Shown here: positions 25,504 to 33,186 of the stretch, piece after piece
How positions within the stretch are numbered: position 1 is the first letter of the stretch
Layout of the letters: each line of letters opens with the position of its first letter
Origin: Nostoc sp. NMS8
Lineage (GTDB): Bacteria > Cyanobacteriota > Cyanobacteriia > Cyanobacteriales > Nostocaceae
NCBI RefSeq assembly: GCF_017115045.1
Contig: NZ_JABXKK010000066.1
Span: forward strand, 114,085-178,084
Direction of reading: 5' to 3'
DNA length: 64,000 bases
Made by a program: the position numbers and the translations under genes
The notes under the pieces: model-generated
Seen by the model: only the letters and a program-made list of their open reading frames with translations
Told to the model about the DNA's origin: nothing
Database searches by the model: none

Positions 25504-26469
25504 TTAGATAAAGTCTAGCTTAGAAAAAATTGATTTGGGTAGCATTCCATGTACACCTTTTTGGGGACTGTTTACAACTTGAGTAATGTGAAAATTCACA
25601 GCTAGACTACATAATACATAAGCATCTTCTGGCGGCAAATTTACGAAGCGTTCCAGAAAATCAATCATGTTTTTTAAAGCCAGTTCTAAGGCTTCATCTA
25701 AGGTTTGAGCAAAACCCATTGTGATGATATGAGTTGGAGTTTCGGCAATTGGTGTTGTGAGTTGTAAATCCTTGCGAAGTTTCAGTGTGATTCTACCGTT
25801 CATAGAAGTTTCTATGGCGGTGACATTTACTTCGCCGTCTCCTTGTGCCGAATGTCCATCACCAATGGAAAATAATGCACCTGGTACGAAAATTGGCAAA
25901 AATAAACGAGAACCAGCTTGCAGTTCCCGATTGTCGATATTACCACCGTAAGAACCTGGTGGGATAGAAGTTCGAGAGGTTTCTGGAGTAGCGACACCAA
26001 GAATTCCAAAAAACGGTTTGAGGGGAATTTTTATGCCAGCACCTACTGGAAATTCAGCGATATTGTTTACCAAATCTAGAGGGATAAATCTCAAAGCAGG
26101 CTGAGGAAACTGATGTGGTAAAGCTCCCCAACCTGCACGAATGGCATTGAAGCCGACAGGTAAACGAGGTGCGATCGCATCTAATTGTACTTCTAAAACA
26201 TCCCCTGGTTCAGCATCGCGCACATAAATTGGCCCTGTGAGTAAATGCGGCCCTCCAGCAATTTTTCGTTCCGGGAGAAAATTTTGGCAGATGTCGAGAA
26301 ATTCTGGTGTGAGAAACTCAGGTGGTGCTTTGTCGTAAACGTAGTAACCAGTATAAGTTTCTACATCAACTGTATCGCCAGAATCAATAATGAGTGCTGG
26401 TTTTAGCAGATTAGAAAAACCACCTAAATGCACAGTTTCTTTTGAGGCTTTTAAAATGTAATGAGTCAC
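25504..26469 (-). CDS. Acetamidase/formamidase family protein
   Basis: 321 residues. Family features include VETYTGYYVYDKAPPEF, GGPHLLTGPIYVRDAEPGDVLEV, GGNIDNRELQAGSRLFLPIFVPGALFSIGDGHSAQGDGEVNVTAIE, and a C-terminal NFHITQVVNSPQKGVHGMLPKS. The GDGHxxQGDGE motif holds the conserved acidic and His residues of FmdA_AmdA enzymes, which hydrolyse short amides to ammonia and carboxylate. It probably contributes to nitrogen scavenging. Substrate cannot be told from sequence. Separated from the genes upstream by a repeat-filled gap. Confidence 0.93.
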   Translation of the reverse strand: MTHYILKASKETVHLGGFSNLLKPALIIDSGDTVDVETYTGYYVYDKAPPEFLTPEFLDICQNFLPERKIAGGPHLLTGPIYVRDAEPGDVLEVQLDAIAPRLPVGFNAIRAGWGALPHQFPQPALRFIPLDLVNNIAEFPVGAGIKIPLKPFFGILGVATPETSRTSIPPGSYGGNIDNRELQAGSRLFLPIFVPGALFSIGDGHSAQGDGEVNVTAIETSMNGRITLKLRKDLQLTTPIAETPTHIITMGFAQTLDEALELALKNMIDFLERFVNLPPEDAYVLCSLAVNFHITQVVNSPQKGVHGMLPKSIFSKLDFI

Positions 26470-26667
26470 ATCGCTTTGCTCCGAATTAAAAATTAAAAAT
26501 TAATGAGCCACATAAATTTAGTTGCTCTGTAAACGGACTTCGTATTTAGGACTTACGCACTGTACAAATGCGTCGTGATGTGAATTACCTAAAATAGGAA
26601 GTTTTCAGGCTTTTCTTAATTATCCTGCGATGCCTACGGCGGTAAACTACGCAAATAAACCATGCTG

Positions 26668-26910
26668 TAGGGACACAGCAATGCTCATTAGTGTTAACTT
26701 AACGCGAAACCGCTTGTCTGCCAGGAATTGAAATTCCCGTCTCATAGCTAAAGTTATCTGAAGATGACTAAATATCGCCAAAAATCTCCAGTCTACTTCA
26801 GTAGACTTAAGCTATTAGCCCGAAAATTTATTTCCGCGCGGGCATGGAAGCCAACAGTTAAGCTATTTCCAGCTTAAGTTGACACCTATGAGCAATGCTG
26901 TGCCCTTACG
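26668..26910. repeat. Composite inverted-repeat element (family C) with hairpin-rich cargo
   Basis: 243 bp. The ends are long inverted repeats, GGACACAGCAATGCTCATTA on the left and ATGAGCAATGCTGTGCCC on the right, shared with 37767-37966. The interior (26710-26885) matches 7715-7890 closely and carries two small stems. The same ends with a different interior at 37767 imply that the termini, not the cargo, define the family. The remainder of 26470-26993 shows nothing else. Confidence 0.75.
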
Positions 26911-26993
26911 AAAGATATGATTTTTAACTTTAATTCATATTTGATATTTCTTGTCAATGCGTAAGTCGTAGTATTTATGAAAAAAGTGAAGAT

Positions 26994-29513
26994 TTAAATG
27001 CGATTCCCGCCGATTTCTGTTGAAATTAGCTCTCTGACGTGAGTTGCAGAATCTTGCTGTAATGCTGATGCCACGATCGCTTCACTTGCAACTATACTTA
27101 ATCGAGCGATCGCCTGCTTCACTCTAGCTATACTTTGGGGATTGACGCTCAACTCATCCAGCCCTAAGCCTAATAAAATTGGTGTTGCGAAAGTATCTGC
27201 TGCCAATTCTCCACATAATCCGACTGAAATCCCAGCTGTATGAGCAGCTTGTACAGTTTGCTGCACCATTCGTAACACTGCTGGATGTAGCGCATCAACT
27301 AAATTTGCCACGCGGGGATTAGTGCGATCGCTAGCCATAACATACTGGCTCAGGTCGTTAGTACCTATACTAAAGAAGTCTACTTCAGCGGCTAACCGAT
27401 CTGCGATCGCCACTGCTGACGGAACCTCGATCATAATTCCCACTTTCATCGCGGCATCAAAGTCAATACCAGCTTGATTGAGTTCAGCCTGCACTTCCCC
27501 CAAAATTATCTTAGCTGCACGTACCTCCGTCACCGTAGCAATCATCGGCAACATGATTTTAATTTGGTGTCCGACGCTGGCTCTCAAAATTGCCCGTAAC
27601 TGAGTTTTGAACAAATCCAGATGATCTAAACAGAAACGAATTCCCCGCCAGCCTAAAAAAGGATTAGCTTCTCTTAACCCGACTCTGAGATAGGGAAGTG
27701 GCTTATCACCACCAACATCGAGGGTACGAATAATTAGCGGACGATTATCTAAAACTTGAGCGATCGCCTGATATACTGCTAATTGTTCTTCTTCCGTCGG
27801 GGCGCTTGTTCGGTCTAAATACAGAAACTCAGTGCGGAGTAGTCCCACACCTTCTGCACCACTAGCTACAGCAACTTGGACATCATTTATACTACCAATA
27901 TTGGCGAAGACGCTAATTTGCTTACCATCACGAGTAATTGCTGGTTGATGGGCTGTAGCTTGGGCTTCTTGTTGGGCAGCTTGCCAAGCTGACTGCTTTG
28001 CTGCTAGTAAATCTAGGATGTGTGATTCTGGTTCTACCCAAGCTCTGCCACTTTCGCCATCAAGGGCCATAAGTGTACCATCTGCTAACTGTAACACCTG
28101 GGCATCTACTCCCAGAACTGCGGGAATACCCAATGTCCGGGCGATAATTGCACTATGGGAAGTGGCGCTACCAGAAGTAGTACAAATACCCAATACCTTT
28201 GTCGGATCTAATCCAGCGGTATCAGAGGGAGTTAAATCAGTCGCTACTAAAATCACCGGTTGCTCAAGATGCAGGTTAGGGGGGGCATTGCCAGATAGTA
28301 ATCGTAGTACCCTTTGCCTGACATCTACAACATCATCAACTCGCTCTTGCAGATAAGAATCCTCAAGTATGTGGTAAGAAGCTATTACTTCATCTACTAC
28401 AGCTTGCCAAACGGCTTCAGCATTTATATGGTTTGCTAAAATGCGCTCTTTAGCCGCTTCCAACAACACTGGATCTTCTAAAAATAGTAGTTGGGCATCA
28501 AAAATGGCGGCTTCAGCATCACCAATTTGCAGAGATGCTTGTGAGAAAACTGCTTGAATTTCTTGTTGGGCGGTGTGGATTGCTGTTTGTAATCTTCGCC
28601 ACTCTGCTTCAACATCTTCAACGTGGTGTTGCGTAACAATAATGTGAGTGGGTTGATAATGAACAACAGGTGCGATCGCTACTCCTGGAGAAGCTGCAAT
28701 CCCCGAAAGTTCGCCGTGAGTTGTTGGGGTAACTTGATGATGAGATGCTGGTGGAGAATTCAAAGCAATACGATCTTCACCAAAGTTATTTGCGAATAAT
28801 GCTTGTAATGCTGCCAGCGCCTCATCTGCATCTGAGCCAGTGGCAGTAATCAGCAGTTCATGTCCTTGACGCACTCCTAAAGTTGTAACTTGGTTAATAC
28901 TGTCACCCCTAACTAGCTGAGTATTTCTCGTTAAATTCCGTACCAGAATTTGGGATTGAAACCGGGCCGCGGTTGCGACAAACTGCGCTGCGGGACGGGC
29001 GTGTAATCCTAAGCGATTGCTCACAATCAGCTGGATTTCTCGCGTTGGTGATTCTATATTGGTTGTTGTTGGGGTGATAGCAGACAACGGACTACTAACT
29101 AAACCCAATTGAGTTGCTTTTGCTAGGAGTGCGCCGCGTGCTTCCGCCATAACTTGGTGAATATCTCCACCAGCCGCCGCCGCTACTACAGCAGCGATCG
29201 CACCTTCTACTAGCGGTGCTTCACACAAATACACTTTTTGCTGTTGTGCTTCTGGTAGAAACTCAATTGCCATTTCTGCACTTAGCAAAGCACTACCCAA
29301 ATCCATTAAAACCAAGACACCATCATCAGAAAATACAGAAGCGATCGCCTCATAAACCTGGATGGGATCTGTACCCAATGGATTTTCAGAATCTTCAATC
29401 CCTGCTGCAACAGCAATGGAAACTTGGCCCTGAACCATCTGCGCGGCGAGTTCCCGCACACCCAGAGCCAGTTGTTTACTGTGAGAAACGATAACAATTG
29501 CGATCGTGGCCAC
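26994..29513 (-). CDS. DhaM-like phosphotransferase: EIIA-HPr-enzyme I fusion
   Basis: 839 residues in three modules. Residues 1-135 are an EIIA of the DhaM/mannose class (IAIVIVSHSKQLALGV, active H11; LMDLGSALLSAE). Residues 158-245 are an HPr (NRLGLHARPAAQ, H171). Residues 268-839 are a complete enzyme I: GIAASPGVAIAP, phospho-His H453 in GSATSHSAIIART, PEP-binding GGDKPLPYLR and FFSIGTNDLSQY, and GLCGE near the end. E. coli DhaM carries only part of enzyme I; here it is full length. Such a protein would autophosphorylate from PEP and pass phosphate to DhaK-DhaL for dihydroxyacetone phosphorylation. No dhaK or dhaL gene is adjacent. Confidence 0.92.
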   Translation of the reverse strand: MATIAIVIVSHSKQLALGVRELAAQMVQGQVSIAVAAGIEDSENPLGTDPIQVYEAIASVFSDDGVLVLMDLGSALLSAEMAIEFLPEAQQQKVYLCEAPLVEGAIAAVVAAAAGGDIHQVMAEARGALLAKATQLGLVSSPLSAITPTTTNIESPTREIQLIVSNRLGLHARPAAQFVATAARFQSQILVRNLTRNTQLVRGDSINQVTTLGVRQGHELLITATGSDADEALAALQALFANNFGEDRIALNSPPASHHQVTPTTHGELSGIAASPGVAIAPVVHYQPTHIIVTQHHVEDVEAEWRRLQTAIHTAQQEIQAVFSQASLQIGDAEAAIFDAQLLFLEDPVLLEAAKERILANHINAEAVWQAVVDEVIASYHILEDSYLQERVDDVVDVRQRVLRLLSGNAPPNLHLEQPVILVATDLTPSDTAGLDPTKVLGICTTSGSATSHSAIIARTLGIPAVLGVDAQVLQLADGTLMALDGESGRAWVEPESHILDLLAAKQSAWQAAQQEAQATAHQPAITRDGKQISVFANIGSINDVQVAVASGAEGVGLLRTEFLYLDRTSAPTEEEQLAVYQAIAQVLDNRPLIIRTLDVGGDKPLPYLRVGLREANPFLGWRGIRFCLDHLDLFKTQLRAILRASVGHQIKIMLPMIATVTEVRAAKIILGEVQAELNQAGIDFDAAMKVGIMIEVPSAVAIADRLAAEVDFFSIGTNDLSQYVMASDRTNPRVANLVDALHPAVLRMVQQTVQAAHTAGISVGLCGELAADTFATPILLGLGLDELSVNPQSIARVKQAIARLSIVASEAIVASALQQDSATHVRELISTEIGGNRI

Positions 29514-29579
29514 ACCGTCAACCTTGTTGAGAGGTTTGCGTTTAGCTAGTTCTACCTTACATTTTCCCGTACCGCTAAA

Positions 29580-30776
29580 TTACAATTGCAACTGCCCGAA
29601 AATATTCCGGTCTTTCCAGCTAGAAATGCGAACAAAATAGCCTTCTTTTAGATCAATACCTGGTATCCACTCATAAACTCCATCGCTAGCAGTACGGGAA
29701 GAAATGTTTTGGATAAGTTTGTTCCCATCGTACAACTTAATCGAGACATCACCATCAAAATTATTCCGCCACAATATTAAATAAGGCTGATCTTTCTTTG
29801 GAAGTACTTTCTTCACTGGCTGAGTAATCAAAATCTTTGGCGCGACTTGATTTTTGCTTCTCTTACGGAATCCCAGATAATGAGGTAGATGCCGGAAAGT
29901 AGGATTTTCTTGCAGATTAGACAATTGGGGAACAATAATGTTTCCCTGTTGGGAATTGAATAGATAAGTTGATCTGCCGCCATCAACGGTAATAATATCG
30001 CCTTTAACTCCTAATTTACGTAATAAATCGGCTGCTTCGTCCAGAGTTGCCTGGTTCACCGTCATAATCGCCAACAACTCGTCACCCTTAACACCATCTT
30101 TGTTCAGAGTACCGATGAGTTGATATTTATTCGCTTGGTTTTGGGCTAATACTTTCGCCGGATGATCGCTGTATTGGTAAGTAGCGATCGCATTTTTTAC
30201 TGCTTTTTGGTTCAGAGGCACACCGCTAACTGGATTGTAATCGGTAATGTATGCCTGCTTATTATCCCAGACTAAGGTTTTGAGGCGAATATTACTATAA
30301 TATTTATTTTTTGGTTCCTTGATTGGGCCATAAGGGCTAGTGCCACCAGTGATAACAACACCATTGAGTTTGATCGGAAAGGATAATTGAGTACTAGATT
30401 GGTATTGCTCAAAGAAAGAACAATTAATCATGGAAAAAACGTTGTTTTCGTAAAGTTTCTTATATTCGTCTGTTACTTCAGAAAACAACTTATTTTGGAA
30501 AAAAGGGCTGTAATGTCCGCCTTCCCCTTTATAATATTTGCCCTCATTTAGACCCATATCATCTACCTCTCCGGTAATTTGGTCTATGTGCATTTTGCGG
30601 AGATCGATAACTTGTAAATATGCTTCGTTACCATTGGTTAATTGTTTTTTATATAACGCAGCCCCATCTATAACCTGGAGAGGCTGATAAGAAGATAGAG
30701 GGTTGAAAGTTTGGCTAATCCAAAGGCTACTCAGAATCGGTAGCAAAAAAAGCAATAAATTGATTACAGCATTCAT
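29580..30776 (-). CDS. Exported phosphodiester glycosidase (NAGPA-type domain)
   Basis: 398 residues from ATG 30776, which starts a clean signal sequence (MNAVINLLLFLLPILSSLW). The mature part carries the phosphodiester glycosidase fold: QVIDLRKMHIDQI, MINCSFFEQY, LNGVVITGGT, and the catalytic-type loop DIITVDGGRSTYLFNSQQGNI. The C-terminal 90 residues form a beta-rich domain (ILITQPVKKVLPKKDQPYLILWRNNFDGDVSIKLYDG). Family members cut phosphodiester-linked sugars or bind cell-wall glycans. It acts outside the cytoplasmic membrane. The gene has its own upstream region and ends 66 bp before the DhaM-like gene, so the two may share a transcript. Confidence 0.85.
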   Translation of the reverse strand: MNAVINLLLFLLPILSSLWISQTFNPLSSYQPLQVIDGAALYKKQLTNGNEAYLQVIDLRKMHIDQITGEVDDMGLNEGKYYKGEGGHYSPFFQNKLFSEVTDEYKKLYENNVFSMINCSFFEQYQSSTQLSFPIKLNGVVITGGTSPYGPIKEPKNKYYSNIRLKTLVWDNKQAYITDYNPVSGVPLNQKAVKNAIATYQYSDHPAKVLAQNQANKYQLIGTLNKDGVKGDELLAIMTVNQATLDEAADLLRKLGVKGDIITVDGGRSTYLFNSQQGNIIVPQLSNLQENPTFRHLPHYLGFRKRSKNQVAPKILITQPVKKVLPKKDQPYLILWRNNFDGDVSIKLYDGNKLIQNISSRTASDGVYEWIPGIDLKEGYFVRISSWKDRNIFGQLQL

Positions 30777-31218
30777 CGTCTCTTGACCGCAATTCAACAA
30801 TAAGTTGTCGTTACCACTTTAAGGCTAATGAGTTGCGTAGACATAGCCCATCGAAGACATCGCATCCACGAAACTTTAGGTAATCAGCTTACTAAATAAG
30901 ACTTTTTATGACTAAATCATACAAAGCCCTGAGATTTTTTTTCAAACATCTAACTATTGAAGTCTTTTTCATGCTGTGTTTATTGAAACAACAGCTTATT
31001 TTAGATTTATGGTTAAACAAAAGGTTCTGAAAGCGGCTAGCACAAAAGGAAACAGCTAAGACTTGAATGCGAAGAATAAAATTTTATTCCCTTGTTTGCA
31101 TAAAACCCTCAGCCACTCCAGTTAAGTAAATGTCAGTTCAAATCTGAAGGTTTACACCTTTAAAAACCACAAGGTACCTGAATTTGACCAAACACAATCA
31201 ATCTCTAAAGGAAAAATA
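30777..31218. other. Divergent upstream region of glycosidase and PPC genes
   Basis: 442 bp, AT-rich, with no recognisable repeat or small gene. TCTAAAGGAAAAATA before the start at 31219 provides the ribosome site (AAGGA). It must hold the promoters of both divergent genes. Confidence 0.4.
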
Positions 31219-31974
31219 ATGAGTACTCAATTTCTTGGTGCATTAGGTAGCTCGGCTCGTTCCTTCAATGGCTTCAATGTCAATGCAGGAGATCCCACAG
31301 ATGTCTTTAGGTTCTCAATTGGCAGCACCAGAAACATCAACTTGTCTCTTAACAACATTACCTCTGGCGATGATGCCGATCTGAGACTTTTTCGCGATGT
31401 TAACGGTAACGGTGTACTAGATGCTAGTGACCGAGCATTTGGATTAGTTGCCAGTTCTGTTAGGGGAGGTAACGCTGATGACTCCATTAACCTTAGAGCC
31501 AACGCAGGTACTTATTTTGCCGAAGTACAACGCTTTGCTCCGGGTAGTAACGGTGCTGTTTTTTACGATTTAGACTTGTCTGCGACTACACCCACTTCGA
31601 CATCTGATTACAGCAATCTTCTGCCGAAGGAATTTGTAGTTGGTAATCTGACAAGTGATGTTACCCGTTTTGGTAACATCAATAACAATAACACCGCAGA
31701 TGTTTACAGCTTCTCTTTAGGACTTTTTAAGGGTGTAAATATTAGCTTGACTGGACTTAGCGCCGATGCTGATATCCGACTGATTCGAGACTCTAACAAT
31801 AATCGCATCGTTGATGCTGGAGAAGAAGTTGCACGCTCTATTAGGGGTGGTAATACATCAGAATTGATTTCCAACATTAACCAATCTGGTAACTATTACT
31901 TGCAGGTCGATCAATTCGTTGGTAGTACTCCCTACACTGTGACTTTCGATCAGTTCAACACCATCTTTGCTTAA
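31219..31974 (+). CDS. PPC-domain protein, probable type I secretion cargo
   Basis: 251 residues made of two pre-peptidase C-terminal (PPC) beta-sandwich domains, about 12-120 and 135-248. Each contains DxFRFS/DVYSFSL, a D(A)DLRL(F/I)RD strand and a Ca-loop-like motif (DVNGNGVLDASD; DSNNNRIVDAGE), and ends with YFAEV/YYLQVDQF. There is no signal peptide. It lies directly upstream, same strand, of a parvulin, an ABC exporter and a HlyD adaptor, so export without N-terminal cleavage through that system is the best guess. AAGGA precedes the start. Its 3' end is duplicated at 32164-32297. Confidence 0.85.
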   Translation: MSTQFLGALGSSARSFNGFNVNAGDPTDVFRFSIGSTRNINLSLNNITSGDDADLRLFRDVNGNGVLDASDRAFGLVASSVRGGNADDSINLRANAGTYFAEVQRFAPGSNGAVFYDLDLSATTPTSTSDYSNLLPKEFVVGNLTSDVTRFGNINNNNTADVYSFSLGLFKGVNISLTGLSADADIRLIRDSNNNRIVDAGEEVARSIRGGNTSELISNINQSGNYYLQVDQFVGSTPYTVTFDQFNTIFA

Positions 31975-32090
31975 GTTTAGGCATTGGCAGTGGTGATTAG
32001 GACTTGAAGGTATTGTACGGCAATGCTTTCAAGGGTATGCAAATGGTGCAAGCGGCAGAGAATCATACCTGAACTTTGCCGCTTTTATTC
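31957..32090 (+). promoter_or_regulatory. Structured 3' element of the PPC gene, copy 1
   Basis: The last codons of the PPC gene and about 115 bp after it. Two stems are visible: TTGAAGGTATTG with CAATGCTTTCAA (32003-32032), and AAGCGGCA (32050-32057) with TGCCGCTT (32077-32084), the latter followed by TTATT. It may be a terminator or attenuator setting cargo above machinery expression. Confidence 0.6.
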
Positions 32091-32163
32091 CACATTCTAG
32101 TTGAAGAAGAATTCAGAACTTAGGAGTCAGAATAAAGACGCAACGCTCGAATGTTTTTACTAC

Positions 32164-32297
32164 TTCACCACCTCTTTTGCTTAATAGGCATCGGAAGTGG
32201 CGAGTAGGACTTGAAAGTATTGTACGGCAATGCTTTCAAGGGTATGCAAATGATGGAAACGGTAGATAGTTAAAACTAAGCTTACCGCTTCATGGCA
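32164..32297 (+). pseudogene. Second copy of PPC gene end and structured 3' element
   Basis: Starts with codons for FTTSFA and a stop (32164-32184), matching FNTIFA-stop of the intact gene, and continues with the same 3' region. The first stem is TTGAAAGTATTG / CAATGCTTTCAA, and the second is AAACGGTA / TTACCGCTT; the changes from copy 1 mostly keep the pairing. It is what remains of a deleted PPC paralogue. Confidence 0.65.
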
Positions 32298-32346
32298 AAT
32301 ATTGTAGCTGCACTTGTCAAATATTTCAACACAATAGTATTCAATT

Positions 32347-33141
32347 ATGACGACAGCTTTAAAAATAGGTGATGTTTACGACGGGCGTAGTTGCAGCACC
32401 CCTTTGCCTACAGAAATTATTCCCTTTTTGGCTAGTTACAACCTGATTCCGCAATTGTTGTCTCAGAGCATTATCGAATCTGCGATCGCACCTATCACCT
32501 GCACAAGAGCAGAAATATCTCATGCACTAGAGCAATTTTATCAGCATTGGGATTTGACAACCCAGCAAAAAATCCAAGATTGGTGCTTACGTTACGGTTT
32601 GAATCAAGAACAGTTAGAACTTTTTGCAACTCGCAAGCTGAGAGTAGAAAAATTCAAACAAGCAACTTGGGGACATCAACTAGAATCTTACTTTCTCAAA
32701 TACAAAAGACATTTTGATAAAGTCATTTATTCTCTGATCCGCACTGAACATCGAGGAACGGCTAACGAATTATTCTTCCGCATTAACGAAGGAGAACAGT
32801 CATTTCCTGAACTGGCACGTGAATATTCGCAAGGGCCAGAAGCTAATACAAATGGCATCGTCGGCCCAGTGGAACTTGGGGCTATTAACCCCAATTTTGC
32901 TCAGTTACTTTCCACAAGTCAAGAGGGTGTAGTCCAAGCACCTGTAGCCTTTGGCGACTCTTGGATAATTGTACGTGTGGAAAAGTTTATCGCTGCACAG
33001 TTGGACGATTTTATGCGCCAACGATTGCTGCAAGAAAATTTTGAAAAGTGGTTTCAACAGCAACTTAGTCAACTCTCACCAGAAGAAAAAATCTGGATGG
33101 GAATCAATAGCAAACCAGCACAAGCGGAAGAAGCTGCATAG
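32347..33141 (+). CDS. Parvulin-type peptidyl-prolyl isomerase of a secretion locus
   Basis: 264 residues. An N-terminal helical part (about 15-125, SurA-like: ITCTRAEISHALEQFYQHWDL) precedes a PpiC/rotamase domain (about 128-230): YSLIRTEHRGTANELFFRINEGEQSFPELAREYSQGPEANTNGIVGPVELG...AQLLSTSQEGVVQAPVAFGDSWIIVRVE. No signal peptide is present, so it works in the cytoplasm, perhaps keeping cargo unfolded or helping assembly of the exporter. Parvulins of this type are often found beside HlyB/HlyD genes in Nostocales. It starts the exporter operon, 45 bp before the ABC gene. Confidence 0.88.
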   Translation: MTTALKIGDVYDGRSCSTPLPTEIIPFLASYNLIPQLLSQSIIESAIAPITCTRAEISHALEQFYQHWDLTTQQKIQDWCLRYGLNQEQLELFATRKLRVEKFKQATWGHQLESYFLKYKRHFDKVIYSLIRTEHRGTANELFFRINEGEQSFPELAREYSQGPEANTNGIVGPVELGAINPNFAQLLSTSQEGVVQAPVAFGDSWIIVRVEKFIAAQLDDFMRQRLLQENFEKWFQQQLSQLSPEEKIWMGINSKPAQAEEAA

Positions 33142-33186
33142 AGTAAAGAGCAAATAAAAAAGAGAAATTAATAAAATGGGTGCAGA

